Source: Apostichopus japonicus
Taxonomy: Eukaryota; Echinodermata; Holothuroidea; Aspidochirotida; Stichopodidae
Direction: 5' to 3'
Assembly (NCBI RefSeq): GCF_037975245.1
Contig: NC_092583.1
Coordinates: 12,047,264 to 12,111,263, forward strand
DNA: 64,000 nucleotides
A model generated the notes under the pieces. It saw only the letters and a list, made by a program, of their open reading frames with translations. It was not told the DNA's origin and did no database searches. Below, in pieces: positions 1 to 11,913 of this stretch (positions within the stretch are counted from its first letter, which is position 1; each line of letters begins with the position of its first letter). Both the position numbers and the translations under genes were made by a program.

Positions 1-517
1 AATTAGTTCCCAAACAGATTGTTCCGTCGCCCCAATCTTGCCTAATTCCTCACTTATAGCAGAAATCCAGCAGCAGCAGCAGTAGACGATGATATCGAAA
101 TAATGCTTCAGGTAATAACATAATTAAATATTGATGTACCGTGACTTTGTTCTTTTTCACTATTCACTATATGTAAATTCGACTCACTTTGCATGTATCT
201 ACTATTCATAATATGGGGAGGGGGTGATGGGTTGGAGAGGGCTGTGGAAGTTGAAAAGAGGTATGGAAGGGTAGGTAGGTTTGTATATGAATGTATGGGG
301 AATAAGGGGGGGGGGGCTCGGTAAAAATGTCATAGTTATCAAAGGAGGATGAACCTTGCTAATGAAACCCTAAACTGTGCCGGGCGGTGTAAAATCTATA
401 AAATTGGTTTCATATTTGAGTAAAGTTGCTACAAAGTGAATAGCCTCCACCGATTCCCCGGGCTGCCCGTTTTAACATTTACCTCTCTATTCTATTTAAT
501 AGAATTAATTCCACTTA

Positions 518-520
<3 letters not shown>
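1..520. other. intergenic, no gene seen
   Basis: No supported gene. It contains a short (CAG)5 stretch near 68-82 and a 12-base G run at 306-317. Open frames are short and without recognisable motifs. Confidence 0.6.
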
Positions 521-615
<95 letters not shown>

Positions 616-618
616 TAT
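521..618. repeat. (TA)n microsatellite
   Basis: Nearly uninterrupted TA dinucleotide tract of about 90 bases, ending in a slightly degenerate AAATATAT. Confidence 0.95.
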
Positions 619-1517
619 GCACTTCCGTTAAAACCGGATTGCTATTGTAAATAGACGTGGTTGATATCTTCCGGTGGAAATGTCAAACACGTTTTCAAGA
701 CTGACGGAAATTAACATTGTGACAGAGAGATTATATCGGCAGTAAATACGATCGTTGAACTATTTAAGTGATTGGCTAGTAACGAGAAATGTGACATTTA
801 TTTCAGAGAATACAAAAACAAACAAATCGTTCCCCATCGACTTATGAGAAAAGGAAACTAAAAAAAAAACTTAACAAAATCTATCACGTTTATATCCTGT
901 ATAGACGTGGTTATATAAAAGTCGAAATAAAGGGTTTTAAAACTTCGGTCATTCCAGGAAAGGGGCATCTTAGTTTGGATGTGTGTAAAGAGGACAATGG
1001 GGAGGAATACTCTACACATGCTAGTGTCATTTACCCAGAAATATTATTTTTTTCCTTCTTCTTCTTCTTAATATTTTTATTCTTACAAGCTTCAGAATAT
1101 CACCGTAGATTTCTATTTTTTAATGATTGATAGCTCCATGACGTCCAAATTAAAGACATTTAAAAGAAAAAGTTTCTCTTGCAATGACTTTGGCAAAAAA
1201 GAAAAGAAAAGAAGATTGATATAAATCTTTAAAATTTGAAAGCACCCCTACCCACACCCCCCCCCCCCCGTCTTCGTTACATGACTTATGCATACACTAG
1301 GAATTGATATCGCAAATAACTACAATCTTTTCTATACATATTGACATGAATTACAAACATTCCTCAGAGAAAAATGTCAAAATCTACATCATTATACGAT
1401 GTGGCAATTCAGGTCTTGAGTTAGTATGCCATTACAGCAATTAATGTGAGCTCTTCATTAATTAAGTTCTTCTGTCTTGCCAATGGCCGCTCTCTAAATA
1501 ATTGGTGTTTTTTTATA

Positions 1518-1557
<40 letters not shown>

Positions 1558-2151
1558 TAAAAAACGTGTTTGCAGAATGAAGGAATATGGGGGGGGGGGG
1601 GGTGTCGAGAGGTATATAGAGCACATTGTCGCCTGTCGTTTTTTATTACTCTAGAGTATAGCATTGAAAACGTCAAAACTCTTTGCATTTGTTGCGATAC
1701 TATGATGTTTTGAGCCCAAGGAGATCAACTAGCAGTAAAGAAAAAAGGGGGGCAGGGGAAGGTGTGATCCAATTCGAACAGTATTAGCCTAATTAACTTT
1801 TAGCTTTCCGTTTGATTGTAGACCTTTGTTATAGTTTTCGTGGGTGTGTTAGTGTGTGTGTCATTCTGTCAGTTAGTATATAAAGGGGTATAAGAGGGTG
1901 CTCCTCCTATAAAATCGAAACGATAATGACACTTTTTGATTTCCAAAGTAATGAGATTTCGCTCTTGGAGAGTGTCCCGGATGATGGCTGTTTTTTGAGG
2001 AGGGAAAATCAGGTTCTTATCAAAGCGCAGTTTCCAGTCAAAGCCTACCTTCAAATCATCGAGTGGATGGGGTTTTTCACTCTCTATCAGAGTTAGATTT
2101 TTTAGAACTCACTCTGAGGAGAATATTGAAATCAACTAATAATATTTTTAT
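619..2151. other. intergenic with short simple repeats
   Basis: No gene recognised. It contains a C run at 1257-1269, a TA tract at 1514-1553 and a G run at 1589-1602. Short frames crossing the TA and G tracts owe their length to low complexity. Confidence 0.6.
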
Positions 2152-2459
2152 TTAATACTATTTGCTTTTTACATAGCGCTTTATACCAGCGATAGGTCTC
2201 AAAGCGTATACAGACGTTACATTACCCCTGGTCAATGATAACCTGTCCCAGAGACAATCCCTCCAGTCGGCAGCAGTTATATACTGCGCCCAATGACGAG
2301 TTACCTCACAGGTACCCATTTAACCCCTGGGTGGAGAGAGGCAAGCGAGATAAAGCATCTTGCCCAAGGACACAACGTAATGAACTAGGCAGGAATCGAA
2401 CCAGCAATCATTGGATCATGAGTCCGACGCCTTAGCCAATTGGCCACCGTGCTCTCACT
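2152..2459 (-). mobile_element. tRNA-derived SINE, minus strand
   Basis: Read on the minus strand, the element starts with a tRNA-like head (about 2459 down to 2390). The head has a plausible pol III A box (TGGCCAATTGG) and a clear B box; the + strand shows GGAATCGAACC at 2392-2402. A body of about 230 bases follows and ends in a TATAAAGCGCTATGTAA tail near 2152-2190. Tails with a GCGCTATAT-type motif are common in invertebrate and fish SINEs (known from the group, recalled). A retroposed copy, not a functional tRNA gene: the tRNA-like part lacks an intact cloverleaf and carries the long body. Only one copy is in this window. Confidence 0.7.
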
Positions 2460-4802
2460 ACTTGAAAGATGAATCACTCTGGATACTCCCAAAGAGTGAA
2501 CTCGTATCGCACTCTTTGAAAATTAAATGTTTTTAGCAATTCCGTAGCCAAGTGCTTTTAACAGAATGCTAAGAACATCCGGGTATCTACTTGAGGTGCC
2601 GAGTAAACAGTACCACTTCGAGTACCGTTCTACAACACTGGTATACAGTTGCTCATTGACCTCTTACGTAACATTAAGAGAATCAATATATATAATTTTC
2701 TGAATTTAATCCTTCTTGGAATCCCTTCCATCTCATTGGCATTCTTGATCAATTTATGCCGTAAATTTTACGTTTTTTTCTTGATATTTGTTCGGTTGCA
2801 TGCTTGCCTCGCTCTGTGATTTTCATTCGTTTAATATAAAGAACTGTACGGTCTGTTAAACTATCGACCATTAACGCAGGATAATGAATGCGCATGTCCA
2901 TTTTACCTTTGCTGTTTTGTTCTCCTTTTTTGTCATTTTATTAGTCTGACATTTCGAGTTTCGAACTCTCAAGACCTTATTCTTCTTATTCCAAGTCTTA
3001 ATGGTACTTTTTCCCTCTCTCAGCTCAATCACCCCCCCCCCCCAAAAAAAGGCTATGTAGAATATTTGCATATAGGCTATATTGACCCAGGTGTCTCCGC
3101 ATCGATAATTATCAACGCTGACTAACGCTAGCCTCTGTTTTATTTTTCAATCACTAATTGCATTTGTTACAAAACTGATTTCTGTGTACTAATCACATTT
3201 ACAAATCGACTTATTCAAGTTCAAGATTGCCGAATTGATAACCAAAACAAAAAATAACAGGGATGAAAGAAAGGAAGAAATCCTTGGAATAGGGGCCACT
3301 TTTTCTCTCTCCCCACCCCCCTCTTTTTCGATTAGAAAAGGAAACAGTTAGATAAAGAATTTGACGTTATTCACACATCATCGGTTTCTATCGTCCCTTA
3401 GTTTATCAACAGGATCACACAAATAAAAAAAAATCTGTCAATGAGGAACAGTCTTTGGTAAAAAGTACTTAACGAGGAGGATTTGATCAAGTCGTTACAT
3501 ATAGCACGCATTTGTTGCCTATTTCAAGCGCAAAGTCAACGAACGATTTGCATGTGCAAAAAAAAAAACCCCAAAAAAGAACCACGTACTGCATTGAAAG
3601 ATGCGTGAGTAATCAAAAATCTAACAGCAGTCGTGATGCAAGTGAATTGTAAGCCTATAGTCTTAACGCGACCAGACACGTCGAATTTTTTCTTCCAAGG
3701 TTATTTTTCACAGGCAGGAGAATCGTGAGCAAGTTCCTATACGGTATCCCTGTGCAGGGATAGTTTTGTCACCGCTCCCCCTTTCTGAAGTCTTTCATTT
3801 TTGGTTTAAAGATATGATGACAAAGAGAATAAACATTATTCTTTATTCCTTATCCCCCGCCCCTCCCCCTCCCCCACCTGCCCGGTTCTTACTTGACTCC
3901 AGGTCACGGGGCCATAAGAAAAGTAAGTTACATAGCAACGCCAGACGTTACTGTGACCCATCAACATAATACCAGAAACATCCGAATCTAGCTAAACCTT
4001 CAAAGGTGTATAGCCAATGAAAAAGAAGAATAGAAAAAAAAACAGAATTATAAAATGTTGAGCATGACGTTTCGGGATTGGATCAAATGCACCACATGTC
4101 TACACCCACCCCCCACCCACTTCTCTCCCTTCTTCTTTCTTATACGTCTTGTTAGCACAGCTCGAAATAGAAAGTTGACATGTCTTACGGGTATCATATT
4201 TGAGTATCTATCCAATAAGTTTATCTACTACAGGTCAAGTTAATGGCCTATATATAGGGATAAGAAAGAACTTTAAAAAAAATTAAAACTATGTCAAATG
4301 TAGATAACTGTGACCTGACCATAAAGTTTTCAGACAGATACTTGGTTAGCTAGAGGTTATATGAGAAAAGTTGAAAAGGTAGGTGTTTTTTTCAATAATA
4401 AGTGGGTGATTGCCCACGGGTAATTACTGCCGATTAAGCGTTAAGCAAAAAAAAAAAAAAAAAAAACCCGCATTGATCGCGTGTACTAGCTTTGTTTTTT
4501 GTCAAGACTTGTTATTTAATTTCCCTTTCAGACTGCCAGTGGCATATTTGAATTGTGATGCTGTCTTTTATTGATTAATCTCTTTGAGGGTGTGATGAAG
4601 AAGATCCAATCGAGTTAACCGATTGAATCTATTAAATCTCGACAAAGTGCCATCCGTATGACTTGCGCATGATGTACGCACGAAGCAAAATCGGAAGTGA
4701 GAATACTACTAATACTACTGCTACAACTACTAATACTAATATAATAATAATAAAATAGCACTCGTACCACAGTAATATATAAATAATATGTAAATTTATA
4801 TA

Positions 4803-4805
<3 letters not shown>
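2460..4805. other. intergenic, no gene seen
   Basis: AT-rich unique-looking sequence with short homopolymers, such as C runs near 3030 and 4110 and an A run near 4446-4466. A TAC/ATA-rich patch lies at about 4706-4755. No frame shows a recognisable domain. Confidence 0.55.

Positions 4806-4890
<85 letters not shown>
4806..4890. repeat. (TA)n microsatellite
   Basis: About 80 bases of TA dinucleotides with imperfect edges. Confidence 0.95.
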
Positions 4891-4892
<2 letters not shown>

Positions 4893-5617
4893 TATGTATA
4901 TATTTATATCACATATTTCATATTTTATCAGATTTTACAATTTACAGATGAATACAAAATCCTACAAAATTATTAATTGATCGAAAATATGGGATGAGGG
5001 GGGGGGGGTGGAGTGTGAATGGTAGAAATTATGAGTCATAAGAAATATTAAAATTTGCCTTTTCCAGTCTTTCGATTTGTCAGTGTGTCAGTAATGACAG
5101 ACAAAAGCACAAAACAATACGTGATTGTTTCACGTTATATTTTCCTTTCACTTTTTTATCACTCTAAATTATTCCTCTTATTTTGATCCCGATTATTCAT
5201 GCATTTGATTTCCAGGTTTTGATGCTCCTCAAATTCGAATCTCCTATTGAGGAAGTTTATTGTGGTTATATTCTGTGATTATTTTGTTCTAGTCCGGATG
5301 CAAAAATTTAAAGAAGATTTCCCCCAAAACGAAATTTGATATGACGATGAAAAAAAAAAGATCCATTTTACTGTTGATTTACTTGTTGTTTCTGAAGAAA
5401 AACACACTGGCTTGATTTGCGATATTCAAAACAGATCTTACTCACAAATTGTAAATTGATAAAAAGCACTTTAAATTAAATGTTAAACTGGGTGTATAGC
5501 GATACAAATTGAAGCGTATCACATTTTTATTGCGAGTACTTTGGCAATTTTCCTTAAGGAGAAAGTCAAATGCAACCCCAAGGCACGTGTTGACAATTTA
5601 CCCTTGTTGTTGGGAAT
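4891..5617. other. intergenic, no gene seen
   Basis: AT-rich sequence with a G run near 4999-5007. Nothing else recognisable. Confidence 0.55.
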
Positions 5618-5680
5618 AGATAGATAGATAGATAGATAGATATTTATATATATGTATATATATATATATATATATATACT
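5618..5680. repeat. compound (GATA)n-(TA)n microsatellite
   Basis: About six GATA units run into an interrupted TA tract. It lies about 80 bases upstream of a SINE copy. Confidence 0.9.
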
Positions 5681-5757
5681 CAGAGATCAACACACCAGAA
5701 AAATACCATTTCACGACCGGTTTCCTTCCTTTGGGTCTAATAATCAGGCGAAGCGGG

Positions 5758-6003
5758 GGAGTGTTAGCTCAGTGGTTAACGCCGGTGCCTTTCAATCATA
5801 AGGTCCCCGATTCGAGTCACTCCAAGATTAATGTTTCTCGTCCAGTTACAGAGTTGTTGACAATTGACAATTCATAATCATGGACGCTAACTATGAATGT
5901 AAGAGACTGACTTCGGTAAGCTTGCGGCTTTGATAAGCCAATGAGGCTTCTTCGCGAGTTCCTGCTTGCAGGAGGATCTAAAATACATACTTACATACAT
6001 ACA
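5758..6003 (+). mobile_element. SINE family A, copy 1
   Basis: A tRNA-like head carries an A box (TAGCTCAGTGG) and a B-box region that has lost one G relative to the copy near 54.0 kb (GATTCGAGTC instead of GAGTTCGAGTC). It shares with that copy a body including GACTTCGGTAAGCTTGCGGC-type sequence, and ends in a (ACAT)n-like tail near 5985-6003. Three copies in the window (here, 7.3 kb, 54.0 kb) define the family. The damaged B box suggests this copy is no longer transcribed; that is inference. Confidence 0.85.
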
Positions 6004-6618
<615 letters not shown>

Positions 6619-6628
6619 CTATGGATCC

Positions 6629-6682
6629 TACCTTAGGTCGACAGTTACAGTTACAGTTACCATAAACTGTCGACCTAAGGTA
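6629..6682. repeat. perfect 18-bp inverted repeat between two TA tracts
   Basis: The left arm at 6629-6646 (ACCTTAGGTCGACAGTT preceded by T) is exactly complementary to 6665-6682. The loop is 18 bases and contains repeats of ACAGTT. TA tracts lie on both sides. It may be a small fold-back element or a relic of an inverted duplication; no transposon ends were identified. Confidence 0.85.
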
Positions 6683-6692
6683 CATATCATGA

Positions 6693-6693
<1 letters not shown>

Positions 6694-6739
<46 letters not shown>
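6694..6739. repeat. (TA)n microsatellite
   Basis: About 46 bases of TA, right of the hairpin at 6629-6682. Confidence 0.95.
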
Positions 6740-6744
<5 letters not shown>

Positions 6745-7321
6745 AGTTAATAAACAGAAAAACAATCACTATTTATGATCAACACAGAAAGCACTTATTG
6801 TCATTAGATGCCATTTCATCGCATGTAGAATGGAATATTCATATAGGCACATAGGCACACATCTACAGTACGTTAGGCTATCTTAGTATAACAATATATA
6901 GGCAGCCTGCAGTAGGCAGCATATAGACAAGGCATGTAGATACCGGGATTTCCAATTGTGTGGAAACCCCCATTATTTCAATGAAGTACGAATTGAGAAT
7001 CCCACCCCTCCAAAAAAAAAATATATTTAATGGTCCGTTTTCTTTCAAGAATAATTCACTGTATCGGTAACCCTTACGTTAGCGTAGCCTACAGATTGTG
7101 GCCATGGAGCTTGCGTGTAGTCTATGATGCGTCTCAACGTTGGGCTACATAGTATTCACCTCTTTCTGCAGGACATCAATATTTAACTAGATTTGTTGCT
7201 TTACTTGTGGCAGGGAATTCATAATGTCAAATAAATGTCATTACTTTTTGAGTTTCATTCCTCATACAGAAATGATTAGTTTCTTTGTGGGGCGTACATA
7301 TGGTGATCATATGAACTCTTT
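6740..7321. other. intergenic, no gene seen
   Basis: No recognised gene. Short near-repeats of TATAGGCA(C/G) occur at 6842-6910. Confidence 0.55.
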
Positions 7322-7525
7322 TGAATGCCGGTGCCTTCCAATCATAAGGTCCCCAGTTCGAGTCACTCCAAGATTAATGCATGTCGTCCAGTTACAGAGT
7401 TAAATGGACGTTAAATATGAATCTAAAAGACTGACTTCGGTAAGCTTGCTGCTTTGAAAAACCCAATGACGGCTTCTTCGTGAGTTCTTGCTTGCAGGAG
7501 GATAAAAAATACACACATACATGCT
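7322..7525 (+). mobile_element. SINE family A, copy 2 (5' truncated)
   Basis: Similarity to the copies at 5.8 and 54.0 kb begins at the anticodon-arm region (GCCGGTGCCTTCCAATCATAA) and runs through the B box (AGTTCGAGTC) to the ACAC/ACAT tail. The A box is missing, so the copy is 5' truncated, and part of the body (the TTGACAATTCATAATC region) is deleted. Confidence 0.8.
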
Positions 7526-8263
7526 TTCTCATGAAAAAAAAATATATATATTTATACACGACGCGCAATTTGGAAAGGGGGCGTGGCTTAAATCATTGCA
7601 ACATGTCGGCGACAAGCGCATTAACTCTGTGTAACTTCGTTCATCTTCGGCTGTATCCAAATACGCATGCTATTTTGATTCCTGCTAGCGAAATACCTCA
7701 ACTTCAAGATTCTTGCTTCCGTTTTGTGTTTTTTATTCATATTTTTATTTTTATTTAATGACATTTTCTCCAAATCCGAATTTGTATTAAGCTTTTATCG
7801 AAACATGAAGTTTAAAAACAATATTGCTTTGATATGTGACACATCTATATGAAATAGCTATTACTAAGTTCAAGGTACTTTTAAGATATCAATAAAGAAT
7901 ACTTAGGTGAAGACTTTAAAATTAAAATAAATATAACAATAATAAAAATAATAATTATAATACATCTATTACATGGTACACGAGCCTAACATATATTAAT
8001 ATAACTGGTTGAATTGGTCGAAACTAATGAATATGTCGCATAAAGAGAAAGCAGGTGTTTGAAAGGAAACTATTGGCCTATTACCAAACAATAATAATGA
8101 CTAATAATGACTACATAATATATATATATATTATAACGAAAATCCACGTTTACTCCAAAGAAACTATTAATAGAGAAAACCAGAGAAATAAGATATGACT
8201 CATAATTGACAAATAAGGAGTAATTATTTAGAAAATATGTTGGAATTTATAAATGGCGATATA

Positions 8264-8265
<2 letters not shown>
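7526..8265. other. intergenic, no gene seen
   Basis: AT-rich sequence including an (AAT)n-like patch at 7925-7970. No gene recognised. Confidence 0.55.

Positions 8266-8343
<78 letters not shown>
8266..8343. repeat. (TA)n microsatellite
   Basis: About 78 bases of uninterrupted TA. Confidence 0.95.
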
Positions 8344-8349
<6 letters not shown>

Positions 8350-10002
8350 ATTATTAGTCCTTATTATTATTGTTTGGTTTTTTATATTCATAATATAAAA
8401 TGAAATGATAATAATACGACAACACAATAATGACGTTTCCTCTGTATTTCTCTTTTGTATTCTTTCTTTTGTCAATTGGAACAATGGGACATCGAATCAC
8501 GTGAGAATGAACACATTACATTTCTCAACGTCTTTTACCCATCTTCAATGTCTTATATAATGTGTGCTCTCTCTCTATATTATGTTCGTGCCAACGTTTT
8601 ACAATTGTTTTTACCAATTGTTACTGAAAAACTCACTTCTACTTATACCACGACGACATGGTCGTGACCAAGCCGGTCGAGAAGGCTATCATATGAGAGA
8701 GAAAGACAGGGGGAGAGAGAGAAGGGGGGGGTCGAGAAACGTGCAGCCCAGGATCGTGGGGTCACTTAGGACTCTTCTGCAAAAAAAAAGGGGTGGATGG
8801 GGTGGGGGATCGAGAAATACAAGAGAAGAAATAAGTGTATTCAATTTTGTTTATAAAAAACGTAAGGAAAAGATTAAGAGGGAAAAATGAAAAGGGAACC
8901 CGGTGGCATAATTGGCCACTAGGACCACCCAGGCTCTCGATAAATCTGGTTTAAAACTTCAAAAATGTTCACTTTCTTGTTTTCCACAAATATAGGCAAT
9001 TCATTTTTTTTACCACCCTCCAAAATGTTGTTGGGCGACCCTAAACAGAGTCGCGAACCACTCCTCCTTCCACTCTCCCCCAATTTGAATACGAGAGCTG
9101 TTTAAAGAATGATTCTATCATTAGCTTTTAATATAGAATTAAAGGAAAACACTGTTGTTATGAAGTATGCGGAGCTTCTCTTTTTTTTTTGTCTGTTTCC
9201 GATTGATAAAGCAACGTAATCACTAAGAAAACAACGATTAATTACGGATCAGTAATATTAACCAATACTATAATCAATAAATAATTCACACTGTAAAGAA
9301 TAAATTCAATCGGCCGACTGGATGACGCCTGTAGGCGTTATATAGCAATCGCCTTGTATCCGAGAAGACAACCAAATAAAAAAATATAATAAGAAGAAGA
9401 TAAACAAAAATAGGGTTGATAAGTGGTATACGTTCTTGTTTACACATGGTGACGTAATGCAATAGTATGACGTCATAATACGCAAGGGTTCCTGACCAAC
9501 TTTTTTTTTTAGATTTCCGGATCGATTCGGTTTTATTTACAACTTAATAACTTTTTACTTTATTTTTTTGTTATTCAGCTGGAAGAAGAGAAGACTGAAA
9601 ATCTGTTGAAATATATTATTTTTGGGAGTGTATAGGTTTCGTTCTCAGCATTTAAGAATACTTCCTGCCCGTCTTTTTTTTGGTCAAAAAAAACACTTTT
9701 GTGGGGTAAGTTTTTAAGTTACCGGTAATTTATTATGAAAGCCTTCCGTGTATTATCTAAAATAGAAATGACCAAAACTAAAGACATTCTCTTTCGTCTT
9801 ATCTTTGGAATGCACCTTAAGTATCCTGTAATTAATGATCCCAAATCGATTTAAAAAAAAAAATCGTCGACGTTTGTCACTATTTGATTTTCAATTTTTA
9901 AATGTCAGAGTTGACGAAGCCAATTAACTCCAAAGGCTGCTATGAGAATTCCTTTTTTTTGAAAAAATACACATCTTCCTTCAGTTTCAAATTCTTTTGT
10001 AC
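8344..10002. other. intergenic, no gene seen
   Basis: No recognised gene. It contains a purine-rich GA/G stretch near 8690-8735 and one perfect TGACGTCA palindrome at 9468-9475. Confidence 0.55.
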
Positions 10003-10010
10003 CTCAATGG

Positions 10011-10447
10011 CATATGAGTAGGGGGCGGGGAAGCGGGGGTGGGCTGCAGCCCCCAACAAAGATATTTCCGTGAAATATCGGGTAATATGCTAATATTGTT
10101 TTAGGCACTGATTACAAAAATAAGAAATAAACTGCAATAACCCTGTTTAATGAGAGTCAGTAGTTCCGTTAAAAAAAACTCAGCCTCAGCTGTTTAGACT
10201 AACGTTGCAAGCTTGCCCGACATATCTGACATTGATGTTGTGGAGTTTAGTCACAGTTCGCGCTCCATGCTTTACTTCTCTGTCCAAGACGATGTTATGA
10301 TATGTATCACTGTTAGTATTGCTAATAACGAATTCGAATTTCATCAGTGAGAGGGATCTCACCAGTACGCCCTTCCATATTCGTTACATTTTTCTGGCAA
10401 ATCGTTACTGCCCCCTCCTCAAATCAAATTGGGCTCCTACGCCCATG
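10011..10447. mobile_element. hAT-like miniature inverted-repeat element (copy 1 of the CATAGGCGTAGGAG family)
   Basis: The left end reads CATATGAGTAGG and the right end, reverse-complemented, CATGGGCGTAGGAG: imperfect inverted ends. A perfect 8-bp direct repeat CTCAATGG flanks it at 10003-10010 and 10448-10455. Eight-base target duplications are typical of the hAT superfamily. The interior shares the G-rich/CTGCAGCC block, the GGGTAATATGCT block and the TCGTTAC...CTCC...AAATCAAATTGGGCTCCTAC end with a second copy at 59.6-59.9 kb. There is no transposase frame, so it is non-autonomous. Its right end was later tandemly duplicated. Confidence 0.82.
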
Positions 10448-10622
10448 CTCAATGGTTCGCATATTTGGCATTCCTTATAACGAATTCAAATTTCAACATT
10501 GAGAGGGATCTCACCAGTACGCCCTTCCATAATCGTTACATTTTTCTGACAAATCGTTACAGCCCCCCCCCCCACCTCCTCAAATCAAATTGGGCTCCTA
10601 CGCCTATGCTTAATGGTTCGCC
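10326..10622. repeat. tandem duplication of the right end of the hAT-like element
   Basis: Unit 1 (10326-10460) and unit 2 (10478-10622) align through AATTTCA..GAGAGGGATCTCACCAGTACG, the C-rich run and GGGCTCCTACGCC(C/T)ATG. The duplicated segment continues past the element into the target duplication (CTCAATGG, changed to CTTAATGG in unit 2) and the adjacent TTCGC. The duplication therefore happened after the element inserted. Confidence 0.85.
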
Positions 10623-10845
10623 CAATGTTCACTAAAAGCGAATTCAGTTGTTCTCCCCCTCCCCCCTTTCCATTTTCATCTACAGTCAAAGTTTGAAAAC
10701 GCCAATTATGTTATATTCATATAGGGTAGTTTTGCTAATTTGATTGTTAAGCCTTCGATGTGGAAGGTAATTTCTATAAAAATAAAACCTATCTGTCCAT
10801 CTGTGTCTCTTAGTCTGTTCTTAGTTTGTTTTCGTTTCGTTGTCA

Positions 10846-10885
10846 GCCTCTGAAGAAGATCGTGGCTAAGATCGAAACGTCAGGC
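10846..10885 (+). other. hammerhead-like core motif, function unproven
   Basis: GCCT (10846-10849) is followed by CTGAAGA (10850-10856). A GATC...GATC helix (10858-10861 with 10870-10873) is followed by GAAA (10874-10877), then CGTC and AGGC (10882-10885), which can pair with GCCT. The order CUGANGA, stem, GAAA, ..GUC is that of a hammerhead ribozyme core. However, stem III would have no loop and one extra A lies before stem II, so activity is doubtful. Similar CTGAAGA...CGAAACGTC blocks occur in other animal repeats (recalled, unverified). It may simply be a repeat fragment. Confidence 0.3.
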
Positions 10886-11593
10886 CCTCTAACTTTTTAC
10901 ATATTTACCCTACACAGGCAGTAAAATTAGCAGTTTGCTAACAACAATATTCTTACTTTAAAAAATAACAACAAGAACACATGACAGGTACATCAGATGT
11001 CATCTTTGGTTGTTTTGATCTTAATTTAGTAATCAACAAATTTGCTAATGAAAAAGGGTTTCGTTTCAATAGTCATCACTTAACACACGCCCCCTCACCG
11101 TTAGTGAACCAATCAAATTCCACATTGCTGAAAACTGGTATGAATATGCAACATTTCCAGTGGTTGTGTACAAGGGAGGTCTATTTGACCTGACCATGTA
11201 AACTAACTGAGAACCAATATTTTTTCAATGCTCAACAATTTCTCTAAGGTAGGTACCTTCATATCATACAGTGTATATGCTAAGATGAACTTCAAAGTAA
11301 ACTGTTGGCGTGTATTGATTGATGACAATAATTACCGAACCAGACCATTCATTAGTCCGTCGCCCACACAATTTTCTATAAATCATAATTTGACATATGT
11401 AAATTGTTTCATGGGTGCAACGCCGGGGAACTATTAAAACTTTTCTTTAGTATCTGAAATGTAACTTGACCATAGTCAAGTTAATAAATAAGATTTTTTT
11501 TTTTAATAAATTCACATTATTCCTTACCAAGTTCCGCTCACTAAATTTCATTAAATTAACTTTGAGTTTGCTATGCTCTGCAGCATCCATAAT
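10886..11593. other. intergenic, no gene seen
   Basis: No recognised gene; frames up to about 70 codons without motifs. Confidence 0.55.
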
Positions 11594-11905
11594 AGTCCCG
11601 TAGCCAGCGTTCCATGTTTGTTTCTTGGGGGACGGGCGATGGGGAGGGGCGAGGGGGAGGGGCGAGGGGGAGGGGAGACATGTTGGCTGATGTCCGTCCT
11701 GAGGAGAAATCTACAAGGAGAGGGGTCCAAGGGGAAGTTGTGTCCCCTCCCCTATGAGATTTTGTTTATACAATTGTTTAGTACAAGTTTACAGTTTGCC
11801 AGTAAATACGACTTTGCGTACATGCGTTTATAAAACTGTAAGGCATTTTGGAAGGGATGGGAGGGGGTACGTCCACCCCCATGACCCCCGTGGCTACGGC
11901 CGTGA
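11594..11905. mobile_element. possible hAT-like miniature element, G-rich
   Basis: The left end has GTCCCGTAGCCAG and the right end, reverse-complemented, GGCCGTAGCCACGG, sharing a CCGTAGCCA core. Flanking octamers TCCATAAT (11586-11593) and TTCATAAT (11906-11913) match at 7 of 8 positions. The interior has a G-rich (GGGGCGAGGGGGA)n block at 11629-11680 and no transposase. The imperfect ends make this less certain than the elements at 10.0, 32.6 and 59.6 kb. Confidence 0.5.
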
Positions 11906-11913
11906 TTCATAAT

